Of a stretch of DNA of 64,000 nucleotides, positions 9,040-17,133 are shown piece after piece. The stretch is taken from NCBI RefSeq assembly GCF_900207575.1, contig NZ_OAOQ01000013.1, forward strand, positions 26,337-90,336. Reading direction: 5' to 3'. Made by a program: the position numbers and the translations under genes. The first letter of the stretch is position 1. The number at the start of each line of letters is the position of its first letter. This DNA comes from Cereibacter ovatus (lineage in GTDB: Bacteria > Pseudomonadota > Alphaproteobacteria > Rhodobacterales > Rhodobacteraceae). Below the pieces are notes generated by a model that had not been told where the DNA came from, did not search any database, and worked only from the letters and a program-made list of their open reading frames with translations.

Positions 9040-9717
9040 ATGCTGATCGGCATCCTGCAAACGGGCCACGCGCCCGATGTCCTCTCCGCGACGATGGGGG
9101 ACTATCCCGACATGTTCCGCCACCTGTTCCAAGGTCAGGACTTCACCTTCCGCGACTATGCCGTGGTGGACATGAAGTTTCCCGCCGCGGTCGACGACTG
9201 CGACGGCTGGCTTCTGACCGGCTCGCGCCATGGTGCCTATGAGGATCACCCCTTCATCCCGCCGCTGGAGGATTTCATCCGCCGCGCCCATGGGGCCGGG
9301 GTGCCGATGGTGGGGATCTGCTTCGGCCACCAGATCATCGCACAGGCATTGGGCGGCCGCGTGGAACGGTTCGGCGAAGGTTGGGCCGTCGGCCCGACCG
9401 CCTATGATTTTGACGGCGAAACCGTGGTGTTGAACGCGTGGCATCGCGATCAGGTGACACAGGTGCCCGACGGCGCGCAGGTGGTCGCCCGCAACGATTT
9501 TTGCGCCAATGCCGCGCTGCTTTACGGCGACCGGGCCTTCACGGTGCAGGCCCACCCCGAATTCAGCGATGCCTTCATCGACGGTCTGATGCGCACCCGC
9601 GGCAAGGGTGTCGTTCCGGATGACCGGATGGCGGCGGCGCAGGCGCGGCTGGGCCGGGGCAACGATGCCGGACGTCTTGCCCGGCGGATTTCCGATTTCT
9701 TCAGACAGGCACGCTGA
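9040..9717 (+). CDS. class I glutamine amidotransferase-like hydrolase
   Basis: A 225-residue stand-alone GATase1 domain with nucleophile Cys94 in GICFGHQ and the His172/Glu174 pair in QAHPEF. No synthetase domain is attached. In this setting it could hydrolyse a gamma-glutamyl intermediate, the role of PuuD in the Puu pathway, although PuuD belongs to a different branch of the superfamily. There is no clear Shine-Dalgarno. A direct repeat GACAATT (9022-9028 and 9032-9038) ends two bases before the ATG. Its fold is certain, its substrate is not. Confidence 0.85.
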   Translation: MLIGILQTGHAPDVLSATMGDYPDMFRHLFQGQDFTFRDYAVVDMKFPAAVDDCDGWLLTGSRHGAYEDHPFIPPLEDFIRRAHGAGVPMVGICFGHQIIAQALGGRVERFGEGWAVGPTAYDFDGETVVLNAWHRDQVTQVPDGAQVVARNDFCANAALLYGDRAFTVQAHPEFSDAFIDGLMRTRGKGVVPDDRMAAAQARLGRGNDAGRLARRISDFFRQAR

Positions 9718-9718
9718 C

Positions 9719-11074
9719 ATGTCCGACTGGACCGACAAACTCCCCGAGGCCGCGCGCAATTACATCGGGAACCGCCGGATGGACGAGGTCGAATGCATCG
9801 TCTCGGACATCGCCGGCGTTGCCCGCGGCAAGGCGATGCCGGCGGCGAAATTCGGCAAGCAGACCAGCTTTTTCCTGCCGAACTCGATCTTTCTGCAAAC
9901 CATCACCGGCGAATGGGCCGACAATCCGTCCGGCGCCTTTACCGAACCCGACATGATCCTGCTGCCGGATTTCTCGACCGCGACGGCCGCGCCATGGACG
10001 GCGGATGTGACGTTGCAGGTGATCCATGACGCGGTGGACCAGCAGGGCCGCCCGATCCCCAGCGCGCCGCGCAACGTGCTGAAGCGCGTGGTCGAGCTTT
10101 ACAACGCCGCAGGCTGGACCCCCATCGTCGCCCCCGAGATGGAATTCTTCCTTGTCGCGCGCAACATCGATCCGAACATGCCGATCATCCCGCCGATGGG
10201 CCGATCGGGTCGCCGCGCCGCGGCCAAACAGGCCTATTCGATGTCGGCCGTGGATGAATACGGCAAGGTCATCGACGACATCTACGACTTTGCCGAGGCG
10301 CAGGGCTTCGAGATCGACGGCATCCTGCAAGAAGGCGGCGCCGGTCAGGTCGAGATCAACCTTGCCCATGGCGATCCGGTGGCGCTGGCCGATCAGATCT
10401 TCTTCTTCAAGCGGCTGATCCGCGAGGCGGCACTGCGCCACGATTGCTTTGCCACCTTCATGGCCAAGCCCATCGAAGGCGAGCCCGGCTCGGCCATGCA
10501 TATCCATCATTCGGTGGTAGAGACCGCGACGGGCCAGAACATCTTTTCGGATGCGCAAGGCGGCGAGACCGAGGCGTTCCTGCATTTCATCGCCGGAATG
10601 CAGACCCACCTGCCCGGCGCGGTGGCGCTGCTGGCGCCTTACGTCAACAGCTATCGCCGCTATGTCCCCGACTTCGCGGCGCCGATCAATCTGGAATGGG
10701 GCCGCGACAACCGCACCACCGGACTGCGGGTGCCGATCTCGGGGCCCGAGGCGCGTCGGCTGGAAAATCGGCTGGCGGGGATGGACTGCAACCCCTACCT
10801 CGGGCTGGCCGCATCGCTGGCCTGCGGCTATCTGGGCCTGAAGGAACGGAAGATGCCACGCCCGGAATGCACCGGCGACGCCTATATGTCCGAGACCGAC
10901 CTGCCCTACAATCTGGGCGATGCGCTGGACCTGCTGGAAGAGAACGCGGCGCTGCGCGACGTGCTGGGGCCAGAGTTCTGCGGCGTCTACGATTCAGTAA
11001 AGCGCAACGAATACAAAGAGTTCCTTCAGGTCATCAGCCCATGGGAACGCGAACATCTGCTTTTGAACGTATGA
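9719..11074 (+). CDS. glutamine synthetase-like gamma-glutamyl-amine ligase (paralogue 2)
   Basis: A second glutamine synthetase superfamily member, 451 residues, clearly divergent from the one at 7640. Motifs are EGGAGQVEINL, GSAMHIHHS and DNRTTGLRVPISGPEARRLE. The ATG at 9719 follows the amidotransferase stop by one base. Many Rhodobacteraceae and Pseudomonas amine clusters carry more than one PuuA-like ligase, presumably for different amines. It ends in ATGA overlap with the FAD oxidase, which would act on its product. Confidence 0.85.
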   Translation: MSDWTDKLPEAARNYIGNRRMDEVECIVSDIAGVARGKAMPAAKFGKQTSFFLPNSIFLQTITGEWADNPSGAFTEPDMILLPDFSTATAAPWTADVTLQVIHDAVDQQGRPIPSAPRNVLKRVVELYNAAGWTPIVAPEMEFFLVARNIDPNMPIIPPMGRSGRRAAAKQAYSMSAVDEYGKVIDDIYDFAEAQGFEIDGILQEGGAGQVEINLAHGDPVALADQIFFFKRLIREAALRHDCFATFMAKPIEGEPGSAMHIHHSVVETATGQNIFSDAQGGETEAFLHFIAGMQTHLPGAVALLAPYVNSYRRYVPDFAAPINLEWGRDNRTTGLRVPISGPEARRLENRLAGMDCNPYLGLAASLACGYLGLKERKMPRPECTGDAYMSETDLPYNLGDALDLLEENAALRDVLGPEFCGVYDSVKRNEYKEFLQVISPWEREHLLLNV

Positions 11075-12372
11075 ACCTGCTTTATGCCAACGACCGGCCG
11101 GGGGAATATCCGCGGTCGTATTATGCCGCGACCGCGACCGATCTGGCCGCCTTTCCCACGCTTCAGGGCGAGGTCCGGGCCGATGTCTGCGTCATCGGTG
11201 CCGGCTATACCGGGCTTTCGGCGGCGCTGCATCTGGCAGAGCGCGGCTATTCGGTGGCGCTGCTGGAAGCACATCGGGTGGGCTTTGGCGCCTCGGGGCG
11301 CAATGGCGGACAGGTGGGGTCGGGCCAGCGGCTGGAACAGGACGAGCTGGAACGGATGGTCGGGCGCGACGATGCCCGCAAGCTGTGGGATCTGTCGGAA
11401 GAGGCGAAGGCGCTGGTCCGCGGCCTGATCGACCGCCACGCGATGCCGGTCACCTTTCATCCCGGCATCGTCCATGCCTGCCGCACCAAGGCCGAGGTCG
11501 CCCATGCCCACACCAACGCCGAAAAACTTTCCCGCGGCTATGGCTATGACCAGATTCAGCCGCTTGATCGCGACGCGATCCGCGCCCTGATCGGGTCCAG
11601 CGCCTATCTGGGCGGCGATCTGGATCAGGGCGCAGGCCATCTGCATCCGCTGAATTTCGCCATCGGCCTCGCCCGGGCCTGTGCCGCGGCGGGGGTGCGG
11701 ATTTTCGAGACCAGCCCCGCGACCGCAGTCTTGCCGGGGCCTTCGTCCGTGGTGCGAACCGCGGCAGGCCATGTGCGGGCCACCCATGTGATCCTGGCCG
11801 CGAACGGTTACCTTGGCGGGCTGGAGCCGAGGGTCGCGGCCAAGGTCATGCCGATCAACAATTTCATTCTGGCGACCGAGCCTCTGGGAAGCTTGGCGAA
11901 AAACATTCTCAGTCAGCCCGTGGCGGTGGCCGACACCCGGTTCGTGGTGAACTACTGGCGGCTGTCCGATGATGGCCGGCTGCTGTTCGGCGGCGGCGAA
12001 AGCTATGGCTATCGCTTTCCCGATATCGTCAGGACGGTGCGCAAGCCGATGCTCGAGGTCTATCCCCAGCTGCGCGACGTTCGGATCGATTACGCCTGGG
12101 GGGGTACGCTGGCGATCACCATGAACCGGATGCCCTGCTTTGTGCGGCTGGCGCCGAACATGTTTTCCGCTTCGGGCTATTCAGGGCATGGCGTGGCGCT
12201 GGCAACGCTGGCGGGTCGCCTGATGGCCGAGGCCATAGCGGGGCAAGCCGAACGGTTCGACCTGATGGCCAGCCTGCCGCAGCCGCGCTTTCCCGGCGGC
12301 ACCGCACTGCGCTGGCCGATGCTGGTTCTGGCGATGACGTGGTTCTCGCTGCGCGACCGGCTGGGGATCTGA
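11071..12372 (+). CDS. FAD-dependent oxidoreductase, gamma-glutamylputrescine oxidase-like
   Basis: A 433-residue DAO-family flavoenzyme with the dinucleotide-binding motif VIGAGYTGLSAALHLAE (GxGxxG at 43-48) and the PuuB-like FGASGRNGGQVGSGQR. The C-terminal part has FSASGYSGHGVALATLAG. In the Puu scheme this enzyme oxidises the gamma-glutamylated amine to an aldehyde, releasing ammonia and peroxide. The ATG overlaps the ligase stop (ATGA). No aldehyde dehydrogenase (PuuC role) is encoded in this block, so that step must be supplied elsewhere. Confidence 0.87.
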   Translation: MNLLYANDRPGEYPRSYYAATATDLAAFPTLQGEVRADVCVIGAGYTGLSAALHLAERGYSVALLEAHRVGFGASGRNGGQVGSGQRLEQDELERMVGRDDARKLWDLSEEAKALVRGLIDRHAMPVTFHPGIVHACRTKAEVAHAHTNAEKLSRGYGYDQIQPLDRDAIRALIGSSAYLGGDLDQGAGHLHPLNFAIGLARACAAAGVRIFETSPATAVLPGPSSVVRTAAGHVRATHVILAANGYLGGLEPRVAAKVMPINNFILATEPLGSLAKNILSQPVAVADTRFVVNYWRLSDDGRLLFGGGESYGYRFPDIVRTVRKPMLEVYPQLRDVRIDYAWGGTLAITMNRMPCFVRLAPNMFSASGYSGHGVALATLAGRLMAEAIAGQAERFDLMASLPQPRFPGGTALRWPMLVLAMTWFSLRDRLGI

Positions 12373-12463
12373 CAGACGCGCGCAAGGATCTTCGCGCAAG
12401 GTGCCCCAGAACGGAAGGTTCTTCGGCCAAACACACCATCGGCGCGGGGATTGGCCGCAGCGG

Positions 12464-12492
12464 TTGAACCCTTCGGGGCGGCCGGCTAGCCT
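12464..12492 (+). promoter_or_regulatory. candidate sigma-70 promoter of the class III aminotransferase
   Basis: TTGAAC (12464-12469), a 17-base spacer and TAGCCT (12487-12492). The predicted transcript start is about 25 bases before the ATG. The match is by eye only. It suggests the aminotransferase has its own promoter apart from the upstream block. Confidence 0.4.
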
Positions 12493-12523
12493 TGCGGTCA
12501 GAGGTCAGGAATGAGGATCAGAC

Positions 12524-13891
12524 ATGCGTGACGACGCGCCGAATTCATGGGAATCGCGGGCCGATGCCACATCGCTTTACGGCTTCACCGACCTGCCTTC
12601 GGTGCACCAGCGCGGGGCGGTGGTGCTGACCCACGGCAAGGGGCCCTATGTCTATGACGTGCACGGCCGGGCCTATCTGGATGCGAATTCGGGCCTTTGG
12701 AACATGGTGGCGGGCTTTGACCATCCCGGCCTGATCGAGGCAGCCAAGGCCCAGTATGAGCGTTTTCCCGGCTATCACGCCTTCTTTGGCCGGATGTCGG
12801 ATCAAACGGTGATGCTGTCGGAAAAGCTGGTCGAGGTTTCGCCCTTCGACCGCGGGCGGGTGTTCTACACCAACTCGGGCTCTGAGGCGAACGACACGAT
12901 GGTGAAGATCCTGTGGTTTCTCGGGATTGCCGAAGGCCAGCCGCAGAGGCGCAAGATCATCACCCGGGTGAACAGCTATCACGGGGTCACGGCGGTTTCG
13001 GCCTCGATGACGGGCAAGCCCTACAACGCGCTGTTCGGCCTGCCGCTGCCCGGCTTCATCCATGTCGGCTGCCCGCATTACTGGCGCTTCGGGCAGGCGG
13101 GCGAGACCGAAGACCAGTTCACCGCCCGGCTTGCGAAAGAGTTGGAGGCCACGATCATCAAGGAAGGCCCCGATACCATCGCCGGCTTCTTTGCCGAACC
13201 CGTGATGGGCGCGGGCGGGGTCATCCCGCCGTCGAAAGGCTATTTCCAGGCCATCGCCCCGGTGCTGAAACGCTATGGCATCCCGCTGATCGCGGACGAG
13301 GTCATCTGCGGCTTTGGGCGCACGGGCATGACCTGGGGCTGCCAGACCTACGATTTCATGCCCGATGCGATCATCAGTTCGAAAAACATTACCGCCGGCT
13401 TCTTCCCGATGGGGGCGATCATCCTTGGGCCAGAGTTGTCCGACCGCGTGCAGGCGGCAGCCGAGGCGGTCGAGGAATTTCCCCACGGCTTCACCGCCAG
13501 CGGCCACCCGGTCGGCTGCGCCATCGCGCTGAAGGCCATCGACGTGGTGATGAACGAGGGCCTGGCCGAAAATGTACAGCGCCTGACGCCGAAGTTCGAA
13601 GCCGGGCTGGCTTACCTTGCCGATAACCCCAACATCGGTGAATGGCGTGGCAAGGGGCTGATGGGCGCCCTGGAAGCGGTGAAGGACAAGGCCAGCAAGA
13701 CCCCCTTCCCCGGAGATCTGTCGGTGTCGGAACGCATTGCCAACACCTGCACCGATCACGGGCTGATCTGCCGCCCTCTGGGTCAGTCGATCGTGCTGTG
13801 CCCGCCGTTCATCATGACGGATGCTCAGATGGACGAGATGTTCGAAAAGCTGGGTGCCGCGCTGAAAAAGGTTTTCGCAGAAGTCGCGTAA
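12524..13891 (+). CDS. class III (omega) aminotransferase, PLP-dependent
   Basis: 455 residues. The family signatures are NSGSEANDTMVK, VIPPSKGYF, ADEVICGFGRTG and SSKNITAGFFPMG, where Lys287 should bind PLP. Relatives transfer amino groups from putrescine, GABA, beta-alanine or taurine to pyruvate or 2-oxoglutarate. Its place after the ligase and oxidase genes suggests GABA- or polyamine-derived substrates. There is a 151-base gap from the oxidase gene with a candidate promoter. It is convergent with phaR across a strong hairpin. Confidence 0.88.
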   Translation: MRDDAPNSWESRADATSLYGFTDLPSVHQRGAVVLTHGKGPYVYDVHGRAYLDANSGLWNMVAGFDHPGLIEAAKAQYERFPGYHAFFGRMSDQTVMLSEKLVEVSPFDRGRVFYTNSGSEANDTMVKILWFLGIAEGQPQRRKIITRVNSYHGVTAVSASMTGKPYNALFGLPLPGFIHVGCPHYWRFGQAGETEDQFTARLAKELEATIIKEGPDTIAGFFAEPVMGAGGVIPPSKGYFQAIAPVLKRYGIPLIADEVICGFGRTGMTWGCQTYDFMPDAIISSKNITAGFFPMGAIILGPELSDRVQAAAEAVEEFPHGFTASGHPVGCAIALKAIDVVMNEGLAENVQRLTPKFEAGLAYLADNPNIGEWRGKGLMGALEAVKDKASKTPFPGDLSVSERIANTCTDHGLICRPLGQSIVLCPPFIMTDAQMDEMFEKLGAALKKVFAEVA

Positions 13892-13901
13892 CGCAGCCAA
13901 A

Positions 13902-13926
13902 GGCCCCGCGGATCGCCCGCGGGGCC
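13902..13926. terminator. bidirectional hairpin between aminotransferase and phaR
   Basis: A perfect 10-bp stem GGCCCCGCGG/CCGCGGGGCC around the five-base loop ATCGC, in the 42 bases between two convergent genes. There is no long U-run on either strand. Confidence 0.6.
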
Positions 13927-13933
13927 GGTTCGG

Positions 13934-14488
13934 TCACAGCTTCGACAGCTTTTTTTGCAGATCGGCCAGTTGCTTGCGAATCTGCGCCAGTTCCTCGGCA
14001 TTGCCAGACTCGGCGGGGGCGTCCTCTTTCGGGGCGGGGGTGGGCCAGGTTTGCAGCCCCATCATGGTCTTCAGGAACGCCTCTTGCTGCTTGCGCACGG
14101 CATCGAACCCCGGCATCCCGGCCATCGGGTTCGGCATCTGGGTCAGGTTTTCCATCATCTTGGTCTGGCCCGTGCGCAGCATGTCGAATGACGCAGCCAG
14201 AAACTGCGGCACAACCGACTGCACTTCGGTGGTATAGCTGCGCACCAGATCGGTCAGCACCGCCAAGGGCAACACGTTGTCCCCCTTGGATTCATGCTCG
14301 GCGATGATCTGAAGCAGGTATTGCCGGGTCAGGTCGTCGCCCGACTTCAGATCGATGATCTGAACCTCGCGCCCCGCGCGGATAAAGCCCGCGATATCTT
14401 CAAGCGTGACGTAATCGCTTGTCTCGGTGTTGTAGAGGCGCCGACTTGCGTAGCGTTTGATCAGCAACGGCTTGTCACTTTCGGCCAT
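13934..14488 (-). CDS. phaR: polyhydroxyalkanoate synthesis repressor PhaR
   Basis: A 184-residue regulator. The N-terminal PHB-accumulation DNA-binding domain (about residues 8-70: LLIKRYASRRLYNTETSDYVTLEDI) is followed by the PHB_acc domain and a C-terminal coiled-coil-like AQIRKQLADLQKKLSKL. PhaR binds both PHA granules and operator DNA and represses phaP and itself; granules titrate it away. The start at 14488 (MAESDKP) is chosen because upstream codons run across a likely operator (14509-14520). It is downstream of phaP behind a terminator, so it probably has its own promoter. Confidence 0.95.
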   Translation of the reverse strand: MAESDKPLLIKRYASRRLYNTETSDYVTLEDIAGFIRAGREVQIIDLKSGDDLTRQYLLQIIAEHESKGDNVLPLAVLTDLVRSYTTEVQSVVPQFLAASFDMLRTGQTKMMENLTQMPNPMAGMPGFDAVRKQQEAFLKTMMGLQTWPTPAPKEDAPAESGNAEELAQIRKQLADLQKKLSKL

Positions 14489-14508
14489 ACCCACCCCGTC
14501 GGATTTTT

Positions 14509-14520
14509 CTGCACTTGCAG
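14509..14520. promoter_or_regulatory. candidate PhaR operator before phaR
   Basis: CTGC-ACTT-GCAG, matching the CTGC-N3/4-GCAG form described for Rhodobacter PhaR. It lies 20 bases upstream of the phaR start codon and is consistent with autoregulation. Confidence 0.65.
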
Positions 14521-14543
14521 AGAAGTTTAGGGCACGGCCGGGC

Positions 14544-14573
14544 AAAAAGAAAGGGCGGGCTGAAAGCCCGCCC
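14544..14573 (-). terminator. intrinsic terminator after phaP
   Basis: On the minus strand an 8-bp stem GGGCGGGC/GCCCGCCC with loop TTTCA is followed by TTTCTTTTT. This is a good Rho-independent terminator for the phasin transcript. Confidence 0.75.
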
Positions 14574-14595
14574 CCGCGCATCCGTCATGGGAGGA

Positions 14596-14623
14596 TAAGC
14601 CGGACGCACGCACGTCCGGCTTA
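14596..14623 (-). other. stem-loop on the phaP stop codon
   Basis: A perfect 11-bp inverted repeat (TAAGCCGGACG / CGTCCGGCTTA, 6-base loop) whose first arm includes the TAA stop of phaP. Together with the terminator just downstream it forms a double 3' hairpin that may stabilise an abundant mRNA. Confidence 0.6.
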
Positions 14624-15070
14624 CTTCGCCGGCGCGGTCGCCTTTTTCGCGGCCGTGGTGACATCGGCGGTGGCCTTTTTCACGGCGGCGGTCGCGTCAT
14701 CCTGGATGTCCTTGCCGGCGGCCAGCATCAGCTCGACGGTTTCCATCTGCACCTTCTTCGCCACTTCGGCGAAGGCGGCCAGGTTCTCGGCGGCCATCTC
14801 GGCAGCGGCCGAAGCGAAATCGGTCGCGGCTTTGGTGTATTCGGTCGGCTCGGACTTGGCTTTCGCCAGGTCGCCGAATTTCGCGATCGTGTCCTTGGCC
14901 CATTTGGCGGTGATCTCGGTCGATTTCTCGGCCGCTTCAAGGGTCACTTTCGACATCTTCTCGGCCATCGCGGCCTGGGTCTTGAACGCGTTCTGCATCG
15001 CCGACGCATCGACCGGGAAGGCCGCCATCATGTCCTGCATCACTTTGGTGAAATCGGGGGTCTTGGTCAT
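14621..15070 (-). CDS. phaP: phasin (PHA granule-associated protein)
   Basis: A 149-residue Ala/Lys-rich helical protein, starting MTKTPDFTKVMQDMMAAFPVD. The amphipathic helical body (AAEKSTEITAKWAKDTIAKF) and the Ala/Lys C-terminus are typical phasin features. It coats PHB granules and sets their number and size. The gene has its own promoter overlapped by two PhaR-type sites, which is the classic arrangement for granule-titrated phasin induction. Its neighbours phaC and phaR confirm the role. Confidence 0.92.
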   Translation of the reverse strand: MTKTPDFTKVMQDMMAAFPVDASAMQNAFKTQAAMAEKMSKVTLEAAEKSTEITAKWAKDTIAKFGDLAKAKSEPTEYTKAATDFASAAAEMAAENLAAFAEVAKKVQMETVELMLAAGKDIQDDATAAVKKATADVTTAAKKATAPAK

Positions 15071-15120
15071 TGCCGTGTCTCCTGCGAGTCGGGCCCATGC
15101 CCGGTTTGTCCTGAGACAAG

Positions 15121-15149
15121 TATATAAATGCTGCGGCGTAGAAAATCAA
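15121..15149 (-). promoter_or_regulatory. candidate phaP promoter
   Basis: On the minus strand TTGATT (15149-15144), a 17-base spacer and TATATA (15126-15121). A PhaR-type site (15131-15141) lies inside the spacer, so repressor binding would block RNA polymerase directly. Confidence 0.65.
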
Positions 15150-15173
15150 CGCTTATTCTGCACCGCAGCATTT
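15127..15173. promoter_or_regulatory. paired PhaR operator sites before phaP
   Basis: Two sites, CTGCGGCGTAG (15131-15141, one mismatch in the right arm) and CTGCACCGCAG (15158-15168, perfect), are arranged as near mirror images within AAATGCTGC... and ...GCAGCATTT flanks. The pair brackets the -35 of phaP. Confidence 0.75.
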
Positions 15174-15224
15174 GCCAGACCCCGCCGGGAAAGCCATTGC
15201 TTTCCAGATACTTGACCTGATTGC

Positions 15225-17030
15225 TCAGCCCGCGGGATTGGCCACCACATAGGTTCCAGGGGCCGGGGCGAGCACGGGATGCTTCGAATCGCCCGGAACG
15301 CGAGCCTTCACCCGCTGGCCGGAACGCGCCCCCAGCCACTCGGCCCAGCGCAGCCACCACGAGCCCTGATGATAGGCGGCGCCGTCGCGAAAGGCGTCGG
15401 CCGTGGTCATCGGCGAAGGGTTGACGTAGTGGCCATATTTGTTGCGGCTGGGCGGGTTCACGATGCCCGCGACATGGCCGGATTCGGACAGGATGAAGGT
15501 CTTGTCGGTGGACCCGAACTGCCGGATACCGTTGAAGCTGCTTTTCCACGGCGCGATGTGGTCCGTCTCGCAGGCAATGGCGCAGATCGGAAGCTTCACG
15601 TCCGACAGTCCCACCGGCTGCCCCAGAACCGGGAATGTCCCCTGTGCCAGCCGGTCCTGCTGGCACAGGCCGCGCAGGTATTCCACCGCCATCTGGGCCG
15701 GAAGGTTGGTGCCGTCGCCGTTCCAGTAGAGCAGGTCGAAGGCCGGCGGCGCCTCGCCCATCATGTAGCTTTTGATCGCCGGCTGATAGATCAGGTCGTT
15801 CGATCGCAGATAGCTGAAGGTCCGCGACATGAAGGTCTTGTCAAGGATGCCATCCACCGCGACCTGACGTTCGATCCCGTCCACGAAATCGTCATTCAGG
15901 AACACCCCCACCTCGCCCGGGTCGGAAAAGTCGGTCAGCGTGGTGAAGAACGTGGCCGAACGGACGGATTCGTCGCCCGCCTTCGCCAGATGCGCCAGCG
16001 TCAGCGTCAGCGTCGTGCCGGCGATGCAATAACCCACCGCGTTGATCTGCTTCTGTTTCGTGATCGAGCGGACCTCGGCCATCGCGCGCATGTAGCCTTC
16101 GCGGATATAGTCGTCCATCCCCACCCCGGCATAGGCCGCGCCGGGGTTGACCCAGCTGACGACGAACACCGTGAAGCCCTGATCCACCAGCCATTTCAGC
16201 AGCGAATTCTGCGGCTTCAGGTCAAGGATGTAGAACTTGTTGATCCATGGCGGAAAGATCAGCAGGGGCGTCTCATAGACCGTTTCGGTCGTGGGCTTGT
16301 ACTGGATCAGCTCGAACATGCGGTTGCGATAGACCACAGAGCCTTCGGTGGTGGCCAGATTGTGGCCGACGTTGAAGGCATCGCGGTCGGCCAGCGTCAC
16401 CAGCAGATCGCCATTGTTGGCCTCGATATCGCGAACCAGATTCTCCAGGCCCTGCACAAGGCTTTCGCCGTCGGTGGCGATCGCACGTTCCAGCGCATCG
16501 GGGTTGGTGCCGAAGAAATTGGTGGGCGAGAACATGTCCACGATCTGCCGCGAGAAATATTCCACGCGCTTCTTGTCGGCCGGATCGATATGCTGAAGGC
16601 CGTCGACAGCCTGCTGCACGGCCTCGGAGTTCATCATGTATTGCTGTTTCAAATAGTTGAAGAACGGATGGGTCTGCCACAGCGGGTTGTTGAAGCGCCG
16701 GTCGCTGGGCGTGGGATCGGGCGGCGCCTTCAGCTCGCCCTTGGCCAGCGCCTGCTGCGCCTCGACATAGTGTTTCAGGCTTTTGCCCCAGAAGTTGATC
16801 TGGTGTTCAAGAATCTTGGCTGGATTGTTCACCATCTCGGCCATGTAGGCGGTCATCGCCTTCAGGAACACATCGCCCGACGGCCCATGCAGCGCCGGAT
16901 CGGACATCTTCCGGCGGCCCAGCGCGGCGGTCAGCCTCTTCGACAACTCGTCGATGCGCCCCAGATTCGCGTTCAGACGCTCCAACTGTGCGTCCCGCAC
17001 GGAACCCGGTGCCTGCTCTTCGGTTGCCAT
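15225..17030 (-). CDS. phaC: class I polyhydroxyalkanoate synthase
   Basis: A 601-residue enzyme that polymerises (R)-3-hydroxybutyryl-CoA on the granule surface. The lipase-like box GYCIAG holds the nucleophile Cys335. The other triad members are Asp490 in ETDHIAPW and His519 in SGHVAG. The variable N-terminal region of about 100 residues is typical of class I enzymes. The start at 17030 follows a purine-rich GGGGGGAAG site. Upstream codons in frame would run into the divergent control region. Divergent phaZ and downstream phaP/phaR complete the PHB locus. Confidence 0.97.
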   Translation of the reverse strand: MATEEQAPGSVRDAQLERLNANLGRIDELSKRLTAALGRRKMSDPALHGPSGDVFLKAMTAYMAEMVNNPAKILEHQINFWGKSLKHYVEAQQALAKGELKAPPDPTPSDRRFNNPLWQTHPFFNYLKQQYMMNSEAVQQAVDGLQHIDPADKKRVEYFSRQIVDMFSPTNFFGTNPDALERAIATDGESLVQGLENLVRDIEANNGDLLVTLADRDAFNVGHNLATTEGSVVYRNRMFELIQYKPTTETVYETPLLIFPPWINKFYILDLKPQNSLLKWLVDQGFTVFVVSWVNPGAAYAGVGMDDYIREGYMRAMAEVRSITKQKQINAVGYCIAGTTLTLTLAHLAKAGDESVRSATFFTTLTDFSDPGEVGVFLNDDFVDGIERQVAVDGILDKTFMSRTFSYLRSNDLIYQPAIKSYMMGEAPPAFDLLYWNGDGTNLPAQMAVEYLRGLCQQDRLAQGTFPVLGQPVGLSDVKLPICAIACETDHIAPWKSSFNGIRQFGSTDKTFILSESGHVAGIVNPPSRNKYGHYVNPSPMTTADAFRDGAAYHQGSWWLRWAEWLGARSGQRVKARVPGDSKHPVLAPAPGTYVVANPAG

Positions 17031-17051
17031 ATTGACTTCCCCCCTTTTTTC

Positions 17052-17068
17052 ATGCTGCCATGCAGCAT
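17052..17068. promoter_or_regulatory. PhaR operator in the phaC/phaZ divergent region
   Basis: A perfect 7-bp inverted repeat ATGCTGC-CAT-GCAGCAT, centred 29 bases from the phaC start and 73 from the phaZ start. It contains CTGC-N3-GCAG and could control both genes. Confidence 0.75.
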
Positions 17069-17133
17069 TGTGTTGCCTGCCTCCGGGGGAGATATGTGCA
17101 GGAACACAGGCCTCCACCGGGCAGGGATGAACT

